The notes under the pieces were generated by a model. It was not told the origin of the DNA. It was given only the letters and a program-made list of their open reading frames with translations, and searched no databases. The position numbers and the translations under genes were made by a program. From positions 1-43,131 of IMG/VR virus record IMGVR_UViG_3300012964_000018: 43,131 bases of DNA; one strand, written 5' to 3'. The DNA comes from a virus. Positions within the stretch are counted from its first letter, which is position 1. Each line of letters opens with the position of its first letter. Positions 6,249 to 15,332 of this stretch are shown here, piece by piece.

Positions 6249-8373
6249 TCTCTTTTTGCCGGGGGACTTGATCTGCCTTCAGTTAATACACCAAAAGAGT
6301 CGAGGCACGGCCGTTCGGTTCCTGAAGGCCGAAGATGTAAACGATGATGTAATTCGACTTCTGCAAGAGAAGAACGCAGAGGGCTATAATATATATTTTT
6401 GCCCGAATGCATTTGTTTCGGGGGCCTCGCGCCGGAAGAAAGAATTTGTTGGAGAGATAAGAACAGCTTTCATTGAGATTGACAACGACGCGATCGTTTC
6501 TGTTGACAACATCGACGACTCGGTTTTTGTGGGCCAGGTTCCCGAGCCAGCTTTCATTACCGAATCTAGTCCCGGAAAGCGGCAGGTTTTTTGGAAGTTA
6601 CAGTCGGGCTTTACAACTTCTCAGCTCGAGGCATTAAATCGCTCTCTCCTTCTCCGCTTCGGGGGAGATCCTGCGTGTTCGGATGTTGTTCGTGTTCTTC
6701 GCTTGCCGAATTTTGAAAATTTGAAATACGATTCAAAACCCCTCTCAAAAATCCTCGTTGCAGGCGACAGCTCTCGCCACTCTCTGGAAGAGTTCAGCCT
6801 CCCGATCCAAGAAAATAAGACAGTCGTTAAGATCGAAGCCAAAGAAGAGGAACTGCGATCCATCGCCACTTTTCTTGAGAAGGCGTTAGACGAATCGGGT
6901 ATTGATTATGATGGGCCCAGAGTTTGGGGACAGACAGGATATTTGTGGGAGTTGGGAAGTTGTGTTTGGGCCGCAGACCATACTACTGGAGAGGGCGGCG
7001 CGTGCATTATACTTATGAAATCTGGGGCGATTTCATATTCTTGCCGTCATTCTAGCTGTATGAGGAATCACAGAGATTGGCTGCAGTTTCGGGAGCTGAT
7101 TGAGACTCGCGTCGGTCACAAGTTTGCGTTTGCGGAGAAGAAGGATTGGAGTTCGGGCGTTATCCTTGGTGATGGGCCGTACACCGATGTTAAGCCTCCG
7201 ACGATTTCGAAGGCCATAGGTCTTCGCGACGATATGTCAGATACTGTTCTTTCTGGTCGGCTGGGCGAGCTTTGTCAGACCCGCCTCATTGATCAGAAGC
7301 GCTTTCCTATCGCGTATGCTTGGCCCGCGTTGCTTGCGGCCGCGGGCGTGATGGTGCCTCCGGTTCCCGCGAGTCCCGATGTAGTGACCGCGGTAGACCC
7401 CATGACCAATTCGTTCACTGCTCTTGTTGGTCCCGTCCATAGTGGAAAATCACAAGCGATCAATTGGGCAAACGGAATCATCGGCCTGCCGCGTGAGATG
7501 TATTCGGAAGTCCGTGCCGGCTCCTCGGAGTCTTTGTTGCGCAAGCTGATGGGCATGAAGAAGAAGGGAACGCTCATGCGTTCTCTTTTGATTGACCTGG
7601 ATGAGTGGGCGCATCTCTTCGCTAAGGCCTCCATCGAGAGTTCATCTTTTGCGACGTTTCTCCAGACGGCGTTTTACAAGAATCACGTCAACGTTGTCCT
7701 GGGCGGGGGTTTTGAAGTCGATCTCATTTGCGCCCTCACGTTGATCGGCGGCATCGTCGAGGATGATTTCAGTTCATGCTTTGGAGCGAAGTCCATGGGG
7801 GGCTTGCACGATCGTTTTGTTTTCGGCCTCTCTCCCTCGGATTACAATTTCATGTATCAGCCGTTCGAAGGGAAGCCGGAAAAGCTTGAGCCTGTCATGG
7901 TCGCCATCGACAAAGACGTATGGGAGATGGTTAAGGTAATTCGAAGGGAGACGGGAGCCGGGCGCGAAGCTGAGCATGCGGTGCGCGCGGCGCATATTTG
8001 TGCATCGTATGACGGGCGTATAACTCTCCATGCCAAAGACTGTGAGGCTTCGGTTCGTGCTTTCGTTGCAGATCAGCTTCGGGTTCGTGAGATCTTGCGC
8101 CCCAATGAGGGCGTTACGAACGATGCGGCATGCGCGAACGAGATACTACTGTGGATGAAAAACAATGCTCCGAACGGTGAACTCGTGCCCGAGCGTCGTC
8201 TGCAGCACGGCATCCGCCGGCAGCTTTCAAAACTGGGTCCAGGCGTGTTTCGATCGTCGGTTACAAATCTCATGATATCTGGTATGCTTGTAGTTGGCGA
8301 TGATCCAACCGGCAAAGTGTGGGGCGGTCGGCGTCCGAAACTCTACCAGCTGTGCGTTGAGGAGAACTCTTGA
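6205..8373 (+). CDS. Bifunctional primase-helicase (AEP/RepB-like primase plus P-loop ATPase)
   Basis: The 722-residue protein has an N-terminal primase-like domain with archaeo-eukaryotic primase motifs: AFIEIDND (89-95), ESSPGKRQVFW (120-130) and CSDVVRVLRLPNF (158-170). A Cys/His cluster with SCRHSSCMRNHRDW follows near residues 280-300. The ATPase part has Walker A GPVHSGKS at 409-416 and Walker B LLIDLDEW near 461-468. A C-terminal winged-helix-like segment ends the protein. It should prime and unwind DNA at the phage fork. The ATG at 6205 follows AAAGGG; a GTG at 6199 is possible. Its start lies inside the upstream endonuclease gene and its stop overlaps the polymerase start, so expression is coupled on both sides. 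Confidence 0.82.
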   Translation: MTNAGQHPAIAFLNSLFLPGDLICLQLIHQKSRGTAVRFLKAEDVNDDVIRLLQEKNAEGYNIYFCPNAFVSGASRRKKEFVGEIRTAFIEIDNDAIVSVDNIDDSVFVGQVPEPAFITESSPGKRQVFWKLQSGFTTSQLEALNRSLLLRFGGDPACSDVVRVLRLPNFENLKYDSKPLSKILVAGDSSRHSLEEFSLPIQENKTVVKIEAKEEELRSIATFLEKALDESGIDYDGPRVWGQTGYLWELGSCVWAADHTTGEGGACIILMKSGAISYSCRHSSCMRNHRDWLQFRELIETRVGHKFAFAEKKDWSSGVILGDGPYTDVKPPTISKAIGLRDDMSDTVLSGRLGELCQTRLIDQKRFPIAYAWPALLAAAGVMVPPVPASPDVVTAVDPMTNSFTALVGPVHSGKSQAINWANGIIGLPREMYSEVRAGSSESLLRKLMGMKKKGTLMRSLLIDLDEWAHLFAKASIESSSFATFLQTAFYKNHVNVVLGGGFEVDLICALTLIGGIVEDDFSSCFGAKSMGGLHDRFVFGLSPSDYNFMYQPFEGKPEKLEPVMVAIDKDVWEMVKVIRRETGAGREAEHAVRAAHICASYDGRITLHAKDCEASVRAFVADQLRVREILRPNEGVTNDAACANEILLWMKNNAPNGELVPERRLQHGIRRQLSKLGPGVFRSSVTNLMISGMLVVGDDPTGKVWGGRRPKLYQLCVEENS

Positions 8374-10547
8374 CGAAGCTGCACATGGACTTTGAGTCCA
8401 GGTCGGCCCTCGATTTGAAATTGGTTGGGCTCGATAATTACTCTCGGCACCCAAGCACTCGAGTGCTTATGCTGGCGTGGGCTATCGATAAAAATCCAGT
8501 CCAGCGGCACGAGTGGCAATCAGAGACGAATAGGCCGTGTTTGGAAGATCTCCCTCCGGAGTTTCGGGAGGCGCTGAGAGATCCGCAGATTTTGAAATAC
8601 GCGTGGAACGCGGGCTTTGAGCGCACCATGTTTCAGACCCAGTTTGGTGTGTGGATTCCGTACGAGCAGTGGCGAGACCCCATGGTTTATGCACGGTATC
8701 TTTCTCTTCCGGGCGCCTTAGCGGATTTTCAAAAGAACTTAGGATTGCCGCTGTCCGCGGCAAAGATGTCGGAAGGGAAGCGTCTCATTAAACTGTTTTG
8801 CAAGCCTCTCAAAGAGCGCAAGAGAAAAAAGAAGGGGCAAGATGACGGCCTTCTGTTTGATATTTCTCCCCTATCTGGGGCGGTAGTGGAAGCGAAATTC
8901 AACAACTGGCAGACTCACCCAGACGACTGGAAAATTTTTGGAGAGTACTGCAGCCAAGACGTCGTGGCCGAACGGGATGCCGGCGAGTTTTGTGAAAAGT
9001 ACTTTCCGTTGCCCGAGACAGAATTGCGTGGCTGGTTCTTGGATCAAAAGATCAATCAAGCCGGTATGCCCGCGGACGATAAGTTCGCTGAGAACTCTGT
9101 GATTCTTGCGGAGCGTGCCAAGAATAATGCCAAGGAGGAAGCGAAGAAGCTTACTGGTCTCGATAATCCTAATTCTCGAGACAAGATGCTTGTGTGGTGC
9201 CAAGCTCGTGGGTACACATTCAAGTCGCTTCGGAAAGAGCCGGTATCGATTTTTCTTTCCGGCGAGAATGTGGATCCTACCCTTCGCGCGGCTCTTGCGC
9301 TCCGTGCGGAGTCCGCAAAAACGTCTTATACCAAGTTGAAGAAGATTCGTTCTGCAATCGCTCCCGACGGGCGGTTGCGGAACCAATTTTTGTTTATGGG
9401 GTCTGCTCGTGCCGGCCGGTGGTCCGGGCAGGACGTGCAGTTGCACAACATGGCGCGCCCCATCAAAGAGCTCGAAGAGCAGGAAGTCTTGGATCGGGTT
9501 CGAGACGCCATTTACAAGTTGGACTATCAGGGAATTAAGAACATCTATCCTGGCGTAATTACGGCGGTCACGTCTTGTATTCGATCGGACTTCGTTGCTC
9601 CGCCCGGCAAACGTCTGAACGTTTGCGATCTCAACGCCATTGAGACGCGTGTCGCAGCATGGTTTTGTGAGTGTGAGGCGCTGCTTAAAGTATTTTGCGA
9701 TGGGCGCGACCCGTATCTTGACTTCGCATCGCGCATGTACCAAATCCCGTACGAGGAGTTGTATAAGCGATACAAGGCCGGAGATCCTGAAGCGAAGAGG
9801 ATGCGCCAGATCGCGAAGCCCGCGGTGTTGGGTTGTGTGTACAGGCTGAGCGGCGGCGAACTTGTCCTGAATCGGTACAAAGATTTGGTAAAGGGTGGCC
9901 TGTGGGGCTATGCCGAAAACATGGGCGTGAAGATGGATCAGAAGACGGCCCACAAATCGGTTGCCGTTTTCCGAGAGGCCTACGAAGAAATTAAGTTTAT
10001 GTGGTACCATCTCGAAGACGCCGTCGCAAAAGTCCTCAAGCATGGCGGCACCGTTGAGTTGGGCCCGGGCGGCTGTGTTGTAGTTGGGAAGATCACGCGC
10101 CGGGGCAAGATGCCGATTTTGTATATCCAACTTCCTTCCGGTCGGCGCTTGCACTACATCGACGCCCATCTGGAGACGAGAGAGCGCAAGGGCAAGGACA
10201 AAGACGGCAAGTCGACTACGTACACCAAGGAAGGCATGGTGTACAAGGGCATCAATCAGATCACGAAGCAGTGGTCGGACATCGAGACGAACGGTGGCAA
10301 ACTTCTCGAAAATATTGTTCAAGCTATGGCGCGCGATGTCCTTTTGCATTCGATGTTTTTGGCTGACGATTTTGGCATGAGAATCGTGGGTCATGTACAC
10401 GACGAGGTCATAACACTCAGTGATGATGATCCGCTTGAGTCGGGTTTGGAAACTCTTAAGTGGTGTATGTCGCAACCGCCGGCCTACATGCCGGGATTTG
10501 TCTTGACAGCGGAAGGGTACGAGGCGTACTATTACCGTAAAGGATGA
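8370..10547 (+). CDS. Family A DNA polymerase with 3'-5' exonuclease domain
   Basis: The 725-residue protein starts at TTG overlapping the previous stop, with GAGGAG upstream. The proofreading domain shows DFE near residue 7, NAGFE near 82 and the YCSQD exo III motif near 193. Polymerase motif A is CDLNAIETRVAAW, motif B is RQIAKPAVLGCVYR and motif C is GHVHDEV. Residue 487, equivalent to Phe762 of E. coli Pol I, is Leu. There is no 5'-3' exonuclease domain, as is usual for phage replicases. With the primase-helicase and SSB it forms a replisome core. A 574-codon open frame on the other strand is a shadow. Confidence 0.95.
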   Translation: MTKLHMDFESRSALDLKLVGLDNYSRHPSTRVLMLAWAIDKNPVQRHEWQSETNRPCLEDLPPEFREALRDPQILKYAWNAGFERTMFQTQFGVWIPYEQWRDPMVYARYLSLPGALADFQKNLGLPLSAAKMSEGKRLIKLFCKPLKERKRKKKGQDDGLLFDISPLSGAVVEAKFNNWQTHPDDWKIFGEYCSQDVVAERDAGEFCEKYFPLPETELRGWFLDQKINQAGMPADDKFAENSVILAERAKNNAKEEAKKLTGLDNPNSRDKMLVWCQARGYTFKSLRKEPVSIFLSGENVDPTLRAALALRAESAKTSYTKLKKIRSAIAPDGRLRNQFLFMGSARAGRWSGQDVQLHNMARPIKELEEQEVLDRVRDAIYKLDYQGIKNIYPGVITAVTSCIRSDFVAPPGKRLNVCDLNAIETRVAAWFCECEALLKVFCDGRDPYLDFASRMYQIPYEELYKRYKAGDPEAKRMRQIAKPAVLGCVYRLSGGELVLNRYKDLVKGGLWGYAENMGVKMDQKTAHKSVAVFREAYEEIKFMWYHLEDAVAKVLKHGGTVELGPGGCVVVGKITRRGKMPILYIQLPSGRRLHYIDAHLETRERKGKDKDGKSTTYTKEGMVYKGINQITKQWSDIETNGGKLLENIVQAMARDVLLHSMFLADDFGMRIVGHVHDEVITLSDDDPLESGLETLKWCMSQPPAYMPGFVLTAEGYEAYYYRKG
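10503..10532 (+). promoter_or_regulatory. Possible sigma70-type promoter in the end of the polymerase gene
   Basis: TTGACA at 10503-10508 is followed, after 18 bases, by TACTAT at 10527-10532 (10 of 12 consensus positions). Transcription would start about 12-14 bases before the next ATG at 10552. That leaves a very short leader, so it may instead serve genes further downstream. It lies within coding sequence and could be chance. Confidence 0.35.
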
Positions 10548-10551
10548 CACG

Positions 10552-11466
10552 ATGAACATTTCAACATTGGCAGCGAAGAAGTTAGAGAACTTCACGGAAG
10601 AAGAGAAGGTCGCCCATTACAGCGAAGTTTGCGAAGTTCTGGGATTGGATCCTCGCAAGCGGCCGTTCGAGTACCTTTACGTCGACAATGAGTACGAGGG
10701 CCGCAATCTCATTCTCTACGTCACAAAGGCTGGCTCGAATCAGCTTCGAGCCAACATGGGCATCGATATTGAGCCGGTTGCTATTACGATCCAGGCCGGC
10801 GTCGCGATTGCAGTTGCGAATGCCGCGGACAAGACTGGCCGTACTGACTCCTGTGTGGGCGCGGTTACGATTGAGGGCCTGACTGGCAAGTCGCTCGCCA
10901 ATGCCGTCATGTCCGCGGAGACCAAGGCCAAGCGTCGTGTGACGATTTCAATTTCGGGCATTGGTTTGCTTGACGAGACCGAAGTTCAGGACTTGTCCGG
11001 GACGGTTACGAAGGTTGTGCCGGACGCGCCACAGGTTTCGGCGCCGCAACTGACCGCTCCGGCCACAGCGGCGGCCACAACCCCCACGGAAGTTATCTCT
11101 TCTATCGATCCGATGATCATCGAGGCTGGTCGCCAGATGGCTCAGCGTGGGCACGAAACGTTCATTGCTCCATTGTTAGCGGCGGCTGCCGCGGAAGCGG
11201 ATCGCAAGCCTACAACCGAAGAGATAACGGAATTTCGGAAGCGGTACGAGAAGTTGGTTATTGACCTGCAGATGAACGGCGTGATCGCTGCCCCGGGTCA
11301 AACCGCAGCTAAGCGTATTCGAACGTGGTTTCTTCAAAAGGCGGGATGCGACGGAAGAGATTTGACTTTTGGAAAGTGGCGGGATACACTTGGTTTTATG
11401 GAGCAGGGAGTGGCGTCCGAGGGCATCAAAGGCCTCGTCGTCCGAGTTCTCAAGGAGACAGAATAA
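10552..11466 (+). CDS. Candidate single-strand annealing/recombination protein
   Basis: The 304-residue protein has an N-terminal domain of about 145 residues. It ends with SAETKAKRRVTISISGIGLL, a pattern (TKAKRR followed by GIGLLDE) that recalls phage RecT/Rad52-type annealing proteins and related DNA-binding proteins. A Pro/Ala/Thr linker near residues 155-180 joins it to a helical C-terminal domain. The gene lies between the polymerase and a UvrD-like helicase, with a RecB-like nuclease further downstream, as expected of a phage recombination module. I do not recognise the family with certainty; it could be another DNA-binding replication factor. Confidence 0.5.
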   Translation: MNISTLAAKKLENFTEEEKVAHYSEVCEVLGLDPRKRPFEYLYVDNEYEGRNLILYVTKAGSNQLRANMGIDIEPVAITIQAGVAIAVANAADKTGRTDSCVGAVTIEGLTGKSLANAVMSAETKAKRRVTISISGIGLLDETEVQDLSGTVTKVVPDAPQVSAPQLTAPATAAATTPTEVISSIDPMIIEAGRQMAQRGHETFIAPLLAAAAAEADRKPTTEEITEFRKRYEKLVIDLQMNGVIAAPGQTAAKRIRTWFLQKAGCDGRDLTFGKWRDTLGFMEQGVASEGIKGLVVRVLKETE

Positions 11467-11468
11467 AC

Positions 11469-11702
11469 ATGTTTGAATCGGCTCCCGAAGAGAGCTTCAT
11501 CGAGCGGGTGTTGTCGAATTTGTTTCCCCCGAAGTGGCCCGCTCTGCATCCCAAAAATGATCTTTCTGGGTCTTTGGAATATCAAGGGCGCAAGAGTCGT
11601 ACGGGCGTGGACCACTCGCCTCTGATGGCAGTGGGGCGCGTTGTCGGGGAGGCGCAGCCTCGCCGCGTGCTTCTGATGGGGCCGAGGACTTCGTGGACTT
11701 AA
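11469..11702 (+). CDS. Small hypothetical protein upstream of the helicase
   Basis: A 77-residue frame starts at an ATG two bases after the previous stop; GGAGACAG, a weak ribosome binding site, lies upstream. It contains no recognised motif. Its last ten bases overlap the GTG start of the helicase, which suggests coupling. Its position filling the gap supports a real gene, but nothing shows its function. Confidence 0.5.
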   Translation: MFESAPEESFIERVLSNLFPPKWPALHPKNDLSGSLEYQGRKSRTGVDHSPLMAVGRVVGEAQPRRVLLMGPRTSWT

Positions 11703-13555
11703 TCCTGAATCCAGAACAGTTGGAGGCGGTCGCCGCGCGCGAGGGGTACTGGTGTTGTATGGCCGGACCCGGCAGCGGGAAAACTAGAGTCATTACTGAG
11801 CGGTACAAAGAGCTGAATGCTCTCGGCGGCCACATTCTGAATCTGACTTTCACAAGGCAAGCTGCTCAAGAGATGGCCAAGCGCGCCGGCCTGGACGAAG
11901 AGCAGACTGTATTTCGAACGTTTCACAGCTTTTGCCGGGAGCTGATCTATAAAGAATCCGCCCACCTGGGGTTCGAACTCATCGCGTGCCCTCCGGAGCA
12001 AGGCAAGATCGTGAAGCTTTTGGGATCGCTGTGCCGGCGATTTGGTGCGATCAAGTACAAGGATCTGGCGCAATACATTTCGGAACAGAAGCGCAAAGGT
12101 ATTGCTCCGGAGTTTGCGCGTGGTCGAGGAAGTTTGGTTTTGGCGTACCAGGAGTATGAGAGTGCGTGTCGGAATCAGGGTTGGCTGGACTATGACTCGA
12201 TGATCGTCGAGACGGCCAATCTGCTCGAGAGGAACGCGGAGGTCCGAGCCCGGTGGCAATTTGATTGGGTTCAAGTGGACGAAGCGCAGGACACTGACGC
12301 GGTGCAGTTCAAGATCATCAAATTAATCTCAGAGGAGCACAAAAATGTTTTCCTCGTTGGCGACGAAGAGCAGCTTCTTTATTCATGGCGCGGAGCAGTT
12401 CCTGATTCACTTTCGTCATTCACTACTCTTTTTCCCGGCGGTAAGTTTATCTATCTTTTTCGTAATTACCGCTCTACTCCTGAGATCGTTCAGTTCTGCA
12501 AAGAGAATGCGCCTAAACAGTCTGAACTTATCAGCCGACTGGTGTCGGAAAGAGAGTCTGGAGTTCCTCCCACCATTATTCGATATGACTCAGATGTTCA
12601 CGAAGCGGAGTTTACCATCTCGTCTATTATCGAGCCCGAAGATACAGCTATCCTCGCTCGAACTAATCGACAGCTCGCTCGTTTCGAAAATATCTGCATT
12701 GAGCGAGGAATTAAGTACAGTCTGCTCGGCAAGGCCGGATTCTGGACTCAGCCTGAGACCCGAAATGTGCTTGCTCTACTGCAGGCTAGCATCTATCCTA
12801 CGGACGCAGCGGTTGCTACAATTATCCAGTGTCCCTACGACTGTACCCGCTTCCTCCGAAAGCGAGACGTCCTCGATGCCATTAAGTCCAATCGCAAAGA
12901 CGGCGACGAAAGGTCGTACATCGAAATCCTCTCGGACTCGTCGGCCTTCAAAGGCTTCCCGGAGAACCAGCAAGAAAATATCCGGAGGGTTCAAGCATTC
13001 ATACGACGCCTCCACGCTTCCTCGGTAGAGTCGGCGTCACAGACGTTGAAAAGAGTACTTGATGTTTCAGATGTGCTGACGTATTATGAGACTGAAGAGG
13101 AAAGCGACGGGGACAACGATGCGATCGAAAACATCAATGAGATCTACAAAATCTCGGCGCGGTTCCAAAACGCCAAAGAGTTCCTTGACTTCGCCCGGCG
13201 GGCAATTGCAGCTAGTCGCAAAAGTAAACAGAAAAGATTGACGATTAGCACCATCCACCAGTCGAAAGGTCGGGAATTCAAAGAGGTATTTCTGGTTGGT
13301 GTTTGTGAAGGTATGCTACCTCATAAGCGCGGGGAGTTGGCAGAAGAGCGACGTATATTTTTTGTAGGGTGTTCTCGTGCTGCCGAGCGTCTTTGGATTT
13401 CGTATTTTGGACCACCGTCTTCTTTTCTCGAGAGGTACATAAACGATGGACAGCAACAAGAAGCGCATAGAATACAAGAAGAGAGGATTGTGCGGGTGCG
13501 GCCGCAAGCCACCCTTGGGTTTGAAAACCTGTCTTCGGTGTCGGAGGGGGACTGA
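11693..13555 (+). CDS. UvrD/Rep-like superfamily 1 DNA helicase
   Basis: The 620-residue protein has the SF1 helicase motifs in order: NPEQLEAV (Q motif), AGPGSGKT (Walker A, 24-31), LTFTRQAAQEM (Ia), VDEAQD (II, Walker B), SWRG and NYRSTPEIV (III/IV) and STIHQSKGREF (V). A motif VI-like GCSRAAERLW lies near the end. It presumably unwinds DNA 3'-5' in recombination or replication. GTG is taken as the start because the conserved Q motif begins five residues later and GAGGA lies just upstream. Its last 110 bases are overlapped in another frame by the HNH gene at 13446. Confidence 0.92.
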   Translation: MDLILNPEQLEAVAAREGYWCCMAGPGSGKTRVITERYKELNALGGHILNLTFTRQAAQEMAKRAGLDEEQTVFRTFHSFCRELIYKESAHLGFELIACPPEQGKIVKLLGSLCRRFGAIKYKDLAQYISEQKRKGIAPEFARGRGSLVLAYQEYESACRNQGWLDYDSMIVETANLLERNAEVRARWQFDWVQVDEAQDTDAVQFKIIKLISEEHKNVFLVGDEEQLLYSWRGAVPDSLSSFTTLFPGGKFIYLFRNYRSTPEIVQFCKENAPKQSELISRLVSERESGVPPTIIRYDSDVHEAEFTISSIIEPEDTAILARTNRQLARFENICIERGIKYSLLGKAGFWTQPETRNVLALLQASIYPTDAAVATIIQCPYDCTRFLRKRDVLDAIKSNRKDGDERSYIEILSDSSAFKGFPENQQENIRRVQAFIRRLHASSVESASQTLKRVLDVSDVLTYYETEEESDGDNDAIENINEIYKISARFQNAKEFLDFARRAIAASRKSKQKRLTISTIHQSKGREFKEVFLVGVCEGMLPHKRGELAEERRIFFVGCSRAAERLWISYFGPPSSFLERYINDGQQQEAHRIQEERIVRVRPQATLGFENLSSVSEGD

Positions 13556-13934
13556 TCACCTTCGTCGAAAATATCTTCGGGAGGGTCTTTGTATTTGCAG
13601 TCGGAAGATCGACGTTAAAGGATTTGCGAAGTGTTCCATCTGTCGTAAGCAAACGAATGAGAGAAATCGTAAGCTGAAACTAGAAGTGATTGCAGCGTAT
13701 GGGGGCAGATGTCAATGTCCAGGTTGTTTGGTTGTAGAGCCAGAGTGGCTGAGCATGGACCACGTTGAGGGCGGCGGGCTAAAGCATCGCCGGGATCTGA
13801 AAGTGTTAGGGCTAGATTTTTACAGGTGGTTGAAAAAGATGGGGTTTCCGAAAAAAGGATTTAGATTGTTGTGTTATAATTGCAATCTGTCGCGTGGGCA
13901 TTTTGGGTATTGCCCACACGAGAGGAGAAGTTGA
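13446..13934 (+). CDS. HNH endonuclease with tandem zinc fingers, probably homing
   Basis: The 162-residue basic protein carries two Cys4 clusters (C16, C18, C29, C32 and C49, C51, C63, C66). They precede an HNH-like nuclease core with CQCPGC (89-94), LSMDHVEGGG around His106 and LLCYNCN (141-147). This architecture fits small phage homing endonucleases. The gene overlaps the helicase 3' end by 110 bases and ends exactly on the first base of the nuclease gene ATG. It looks inserted between two replication genes. GAGAGG lies ten bases before the ATG. Confidence 0.75.
   Translation: MDSNKKRIEYKKRGLCGCGRKPPLGLKTCLRCRRGTDHLRRKYLREGLCICSRKIDVKGFAKCSICRKQTNERNRKLKLEVIAAYGGRCQCPGCLVVEPEWLSMDHVEGGGLKHRRDLKVLGLDFYRWLKKMGFPKKGFRLLCYNCNLSRGHFGYCPHERRS
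13872..13880 (+). promoter_or_regulatory. Possible extended -10 element before the PD-(D/E)XK nuclease gene
   Basis: TGTTATAAT contains an exact TATAAT preceded by the TGn extension. It lies about 54 bases before the nuclease ATG, within the 3' end of the HNH gene. No good -35 box is seen 16-18 bases upstream. It may let the nuclease gene be expressed despite the inserted endonuclease gene, or may be chance. Confidence 0.25.
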
Positions 13935-15106
13935 TGGGTTTCCTTTTTATCGATTACAAAGGCAATCAAAAAATTCGACACAGCTATTCCGCGGGCCAGG
14001 AATTTGATCGCAACCCATATCTGTTTTATCTCCGTCGCGTCGTGGGCTGGAGCGAGAAGGATACGAAGGCGGCATTGCTATTTGGACGCGCACTCGAGTC
14101 CGCGATTCAGTTCTACCACGAAAATAACGGTAGTGGCGCCGTCGAGGAGTTTGAGCGCCTGTGGGTTGTCCACAAAGATAAGGATGATCTGATCTACACG
14201 AAGCGCGAGCGAGATTGGGAGTCTCTTAACCGCGCCGGCCGAGAGATGATGCAGCTCTATAAGATTCGCCAGCCAGGCTTGCCGATGCCTATGTCGACTC
14301 GGTTCCAGCGGGAGTTCACGCGTGAAGTCTTCCCGGGGGATCCTAAGTTTGGCGGCATCGAGTTTTACGGAAAACTTGACGCGATGCCCTCCGTTGATCC
14401 CTACCACCCCTTGTTGACCAAGATCGAGTGGCAGGACAAGTATGGTCTTGTTCGGCCGGTGATCGTCGACATCAAAACTAGCGGCCAGGACTTTTCCGAC
14501 TCTCCTGGTATCTGCGCCCACGATATTCAGCTCCGATCATATTCGTGGCTGACGGGCAAGCGGGACGTTGCGTTCCTTTGGTTCAAGAAGAACTTGCACG
14601 AGATCGAGAAGGGCACTAGCGTCACACTCTTGGCTGATGCGAAGCCATTCAAAGCCGGCGAAGAGGCTGTGGTGGCGCACTCAACGGAGGCCGAGGGCAC
14701 CTTCATTGTGAAAGATGATTTTGTAATGGAGGAAATGAAGAAGTTTGTGGGGGATAAGCCGACTACGAAAGAAGGAAAAGCTCGGAAGCTTGAGTTTCTT
14801 GAGAACGCCGCGACGCGAGTTTCGAAAGACATTCTTACGCGCCAGCGTATTCAGTTCAATTCTGGTATCGTATCTATCGAGAGCGCCGAGGATGTAGGTC
14901 GCCACATCGGAAATCAGATCGCGCGCATTGTTGCGGCCTGGGATTCTAAGACGTGGCCTAACACGTTTGGCGTGCGGTTCCCTCACGATGATCGGCAGGA
15001 TCCGTTCTTCCGAGCATTCATTCAGAATGATACGATGTTTCGGGATAGCTTTTTTGAGAAGAAGGGCGAAGAACCGATGGATGATTTCGGCGAAGCCGCA
15101 GAGTGA
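13934..15106 (+). CDS. PD-(D/E)XK (RecB/Cas4-like) nuclease
   Basis: The 390-residue protein has the motifs of the RecB-like nuclease family: FGRALESAIQFY near residue 50, FYGKLDAM near 138 and VIVDIKTSG near 177, followed by HDIQLRSYSWL. Asp, Asp and Lys in the second and third blocks would form the metal site. A characteristic C-terminal FeS cluster as in Cas4 is not evident. It probably processes DNA ends together with the UvrD-like helicase and the candidate annealing protein. ATG 13934 follows GAGGAG; earlier in-frame starts lie inside the HNH gene. Confidence 0.82.
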   Translation: MGFLFIDYKGNQKIRHSYSAGQEFDRNPYLFYLRRVVGWSEKDTKAALLFGRALESAIQFYHENNGSGAVEEFERLWVVHKDKDDLIYTKRERDWESLNRAGREMMQLYKIRQPGLPMPMSTRFQREFTREVFPGDPKFGGIEFYGKLDAMPSVDPYHPLLTKIEWQDKYGLVRPVIVDIKTSGQDFSDSPGICAHDIQLRSYSWLTGKRDVAFLWFKKNLHEIEKGTSVTLLADAKPFKAGEEAVVAHSTEAEGTFIVKDDFVMEEMKKFVGDKPTTKEGKARKLEFLENAATRVSKDILTRQRIQFNSGIVSIESAEDVGRHIGNQIARIVAAWDSKTWPNTFGVRFPHDDRQDPFFRAFIQNDTMFRDSFFEKKGEEPMDDFGEAAE

Positions 15107-15111
15107 GGAAG

Positions 15112-15330
15112 ATGATGACTAGAGTCAACTGTGTTATCAAAGGCTGCACCAGCTTCATTGATCTTTCAGAACCGGTCGCGGAGAAGTGCAGCTACATTTG
15201 TAAGAATCATCCGCGGGCGGTGCAGTGTCGAGCAGTTCCTGGGCGTCCGGAGTATGATCCGAGGCGAGACGAAGTGGATAAGGAAGTAGCTTTTCAAACG
15301 GTCGCAAACGACCCGCAGTTGAGGAGATAA
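15112..15330 (+). CDS. Small Cys-rich hypothetical protein
   Basis: A 72-residue frame starts at one of two adjacent ATGs (15112 or 15115) just behind GAGGAAG. CVIKGC near residue 6 and CSYICKNHPRAVQC near residue 27 give five Cys and a His that could bind one zinc ion. No family recognised. It lies between the nuclease and two further small genes. Confidence 0.6.
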   Translation: MMTRVNCVIKGCTSFIDLSEPVAEKCSYICKNHPRAVQCRAVPGRPEYDPRRDEVDKEVAFQTVANDPQLRR

Positions 15331-15332
15331 CG

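Noticed and set aside
6385-6390. TATAAT inside the primase-helicase gene
   Set aside because: No acceptable -35 box 16-18 bases upstream and it lies deep in a coding region in A/T-rich sequence.
8871-10595. 574-codon open frame on the - strand opposite the DNA polymerase
   Set aside because: It mirrors a strongly coding + strand gene, lacks a ribosome binding site and its translation has no domain pattern. It arises from codon bias.
12345-13028. 227-codon + strand frame inside the helicase gene
   Set aside because: It lies wholly inside conserved helicase motifs in another frame and reads as Ser/Leu/Phe-rich nonsense.
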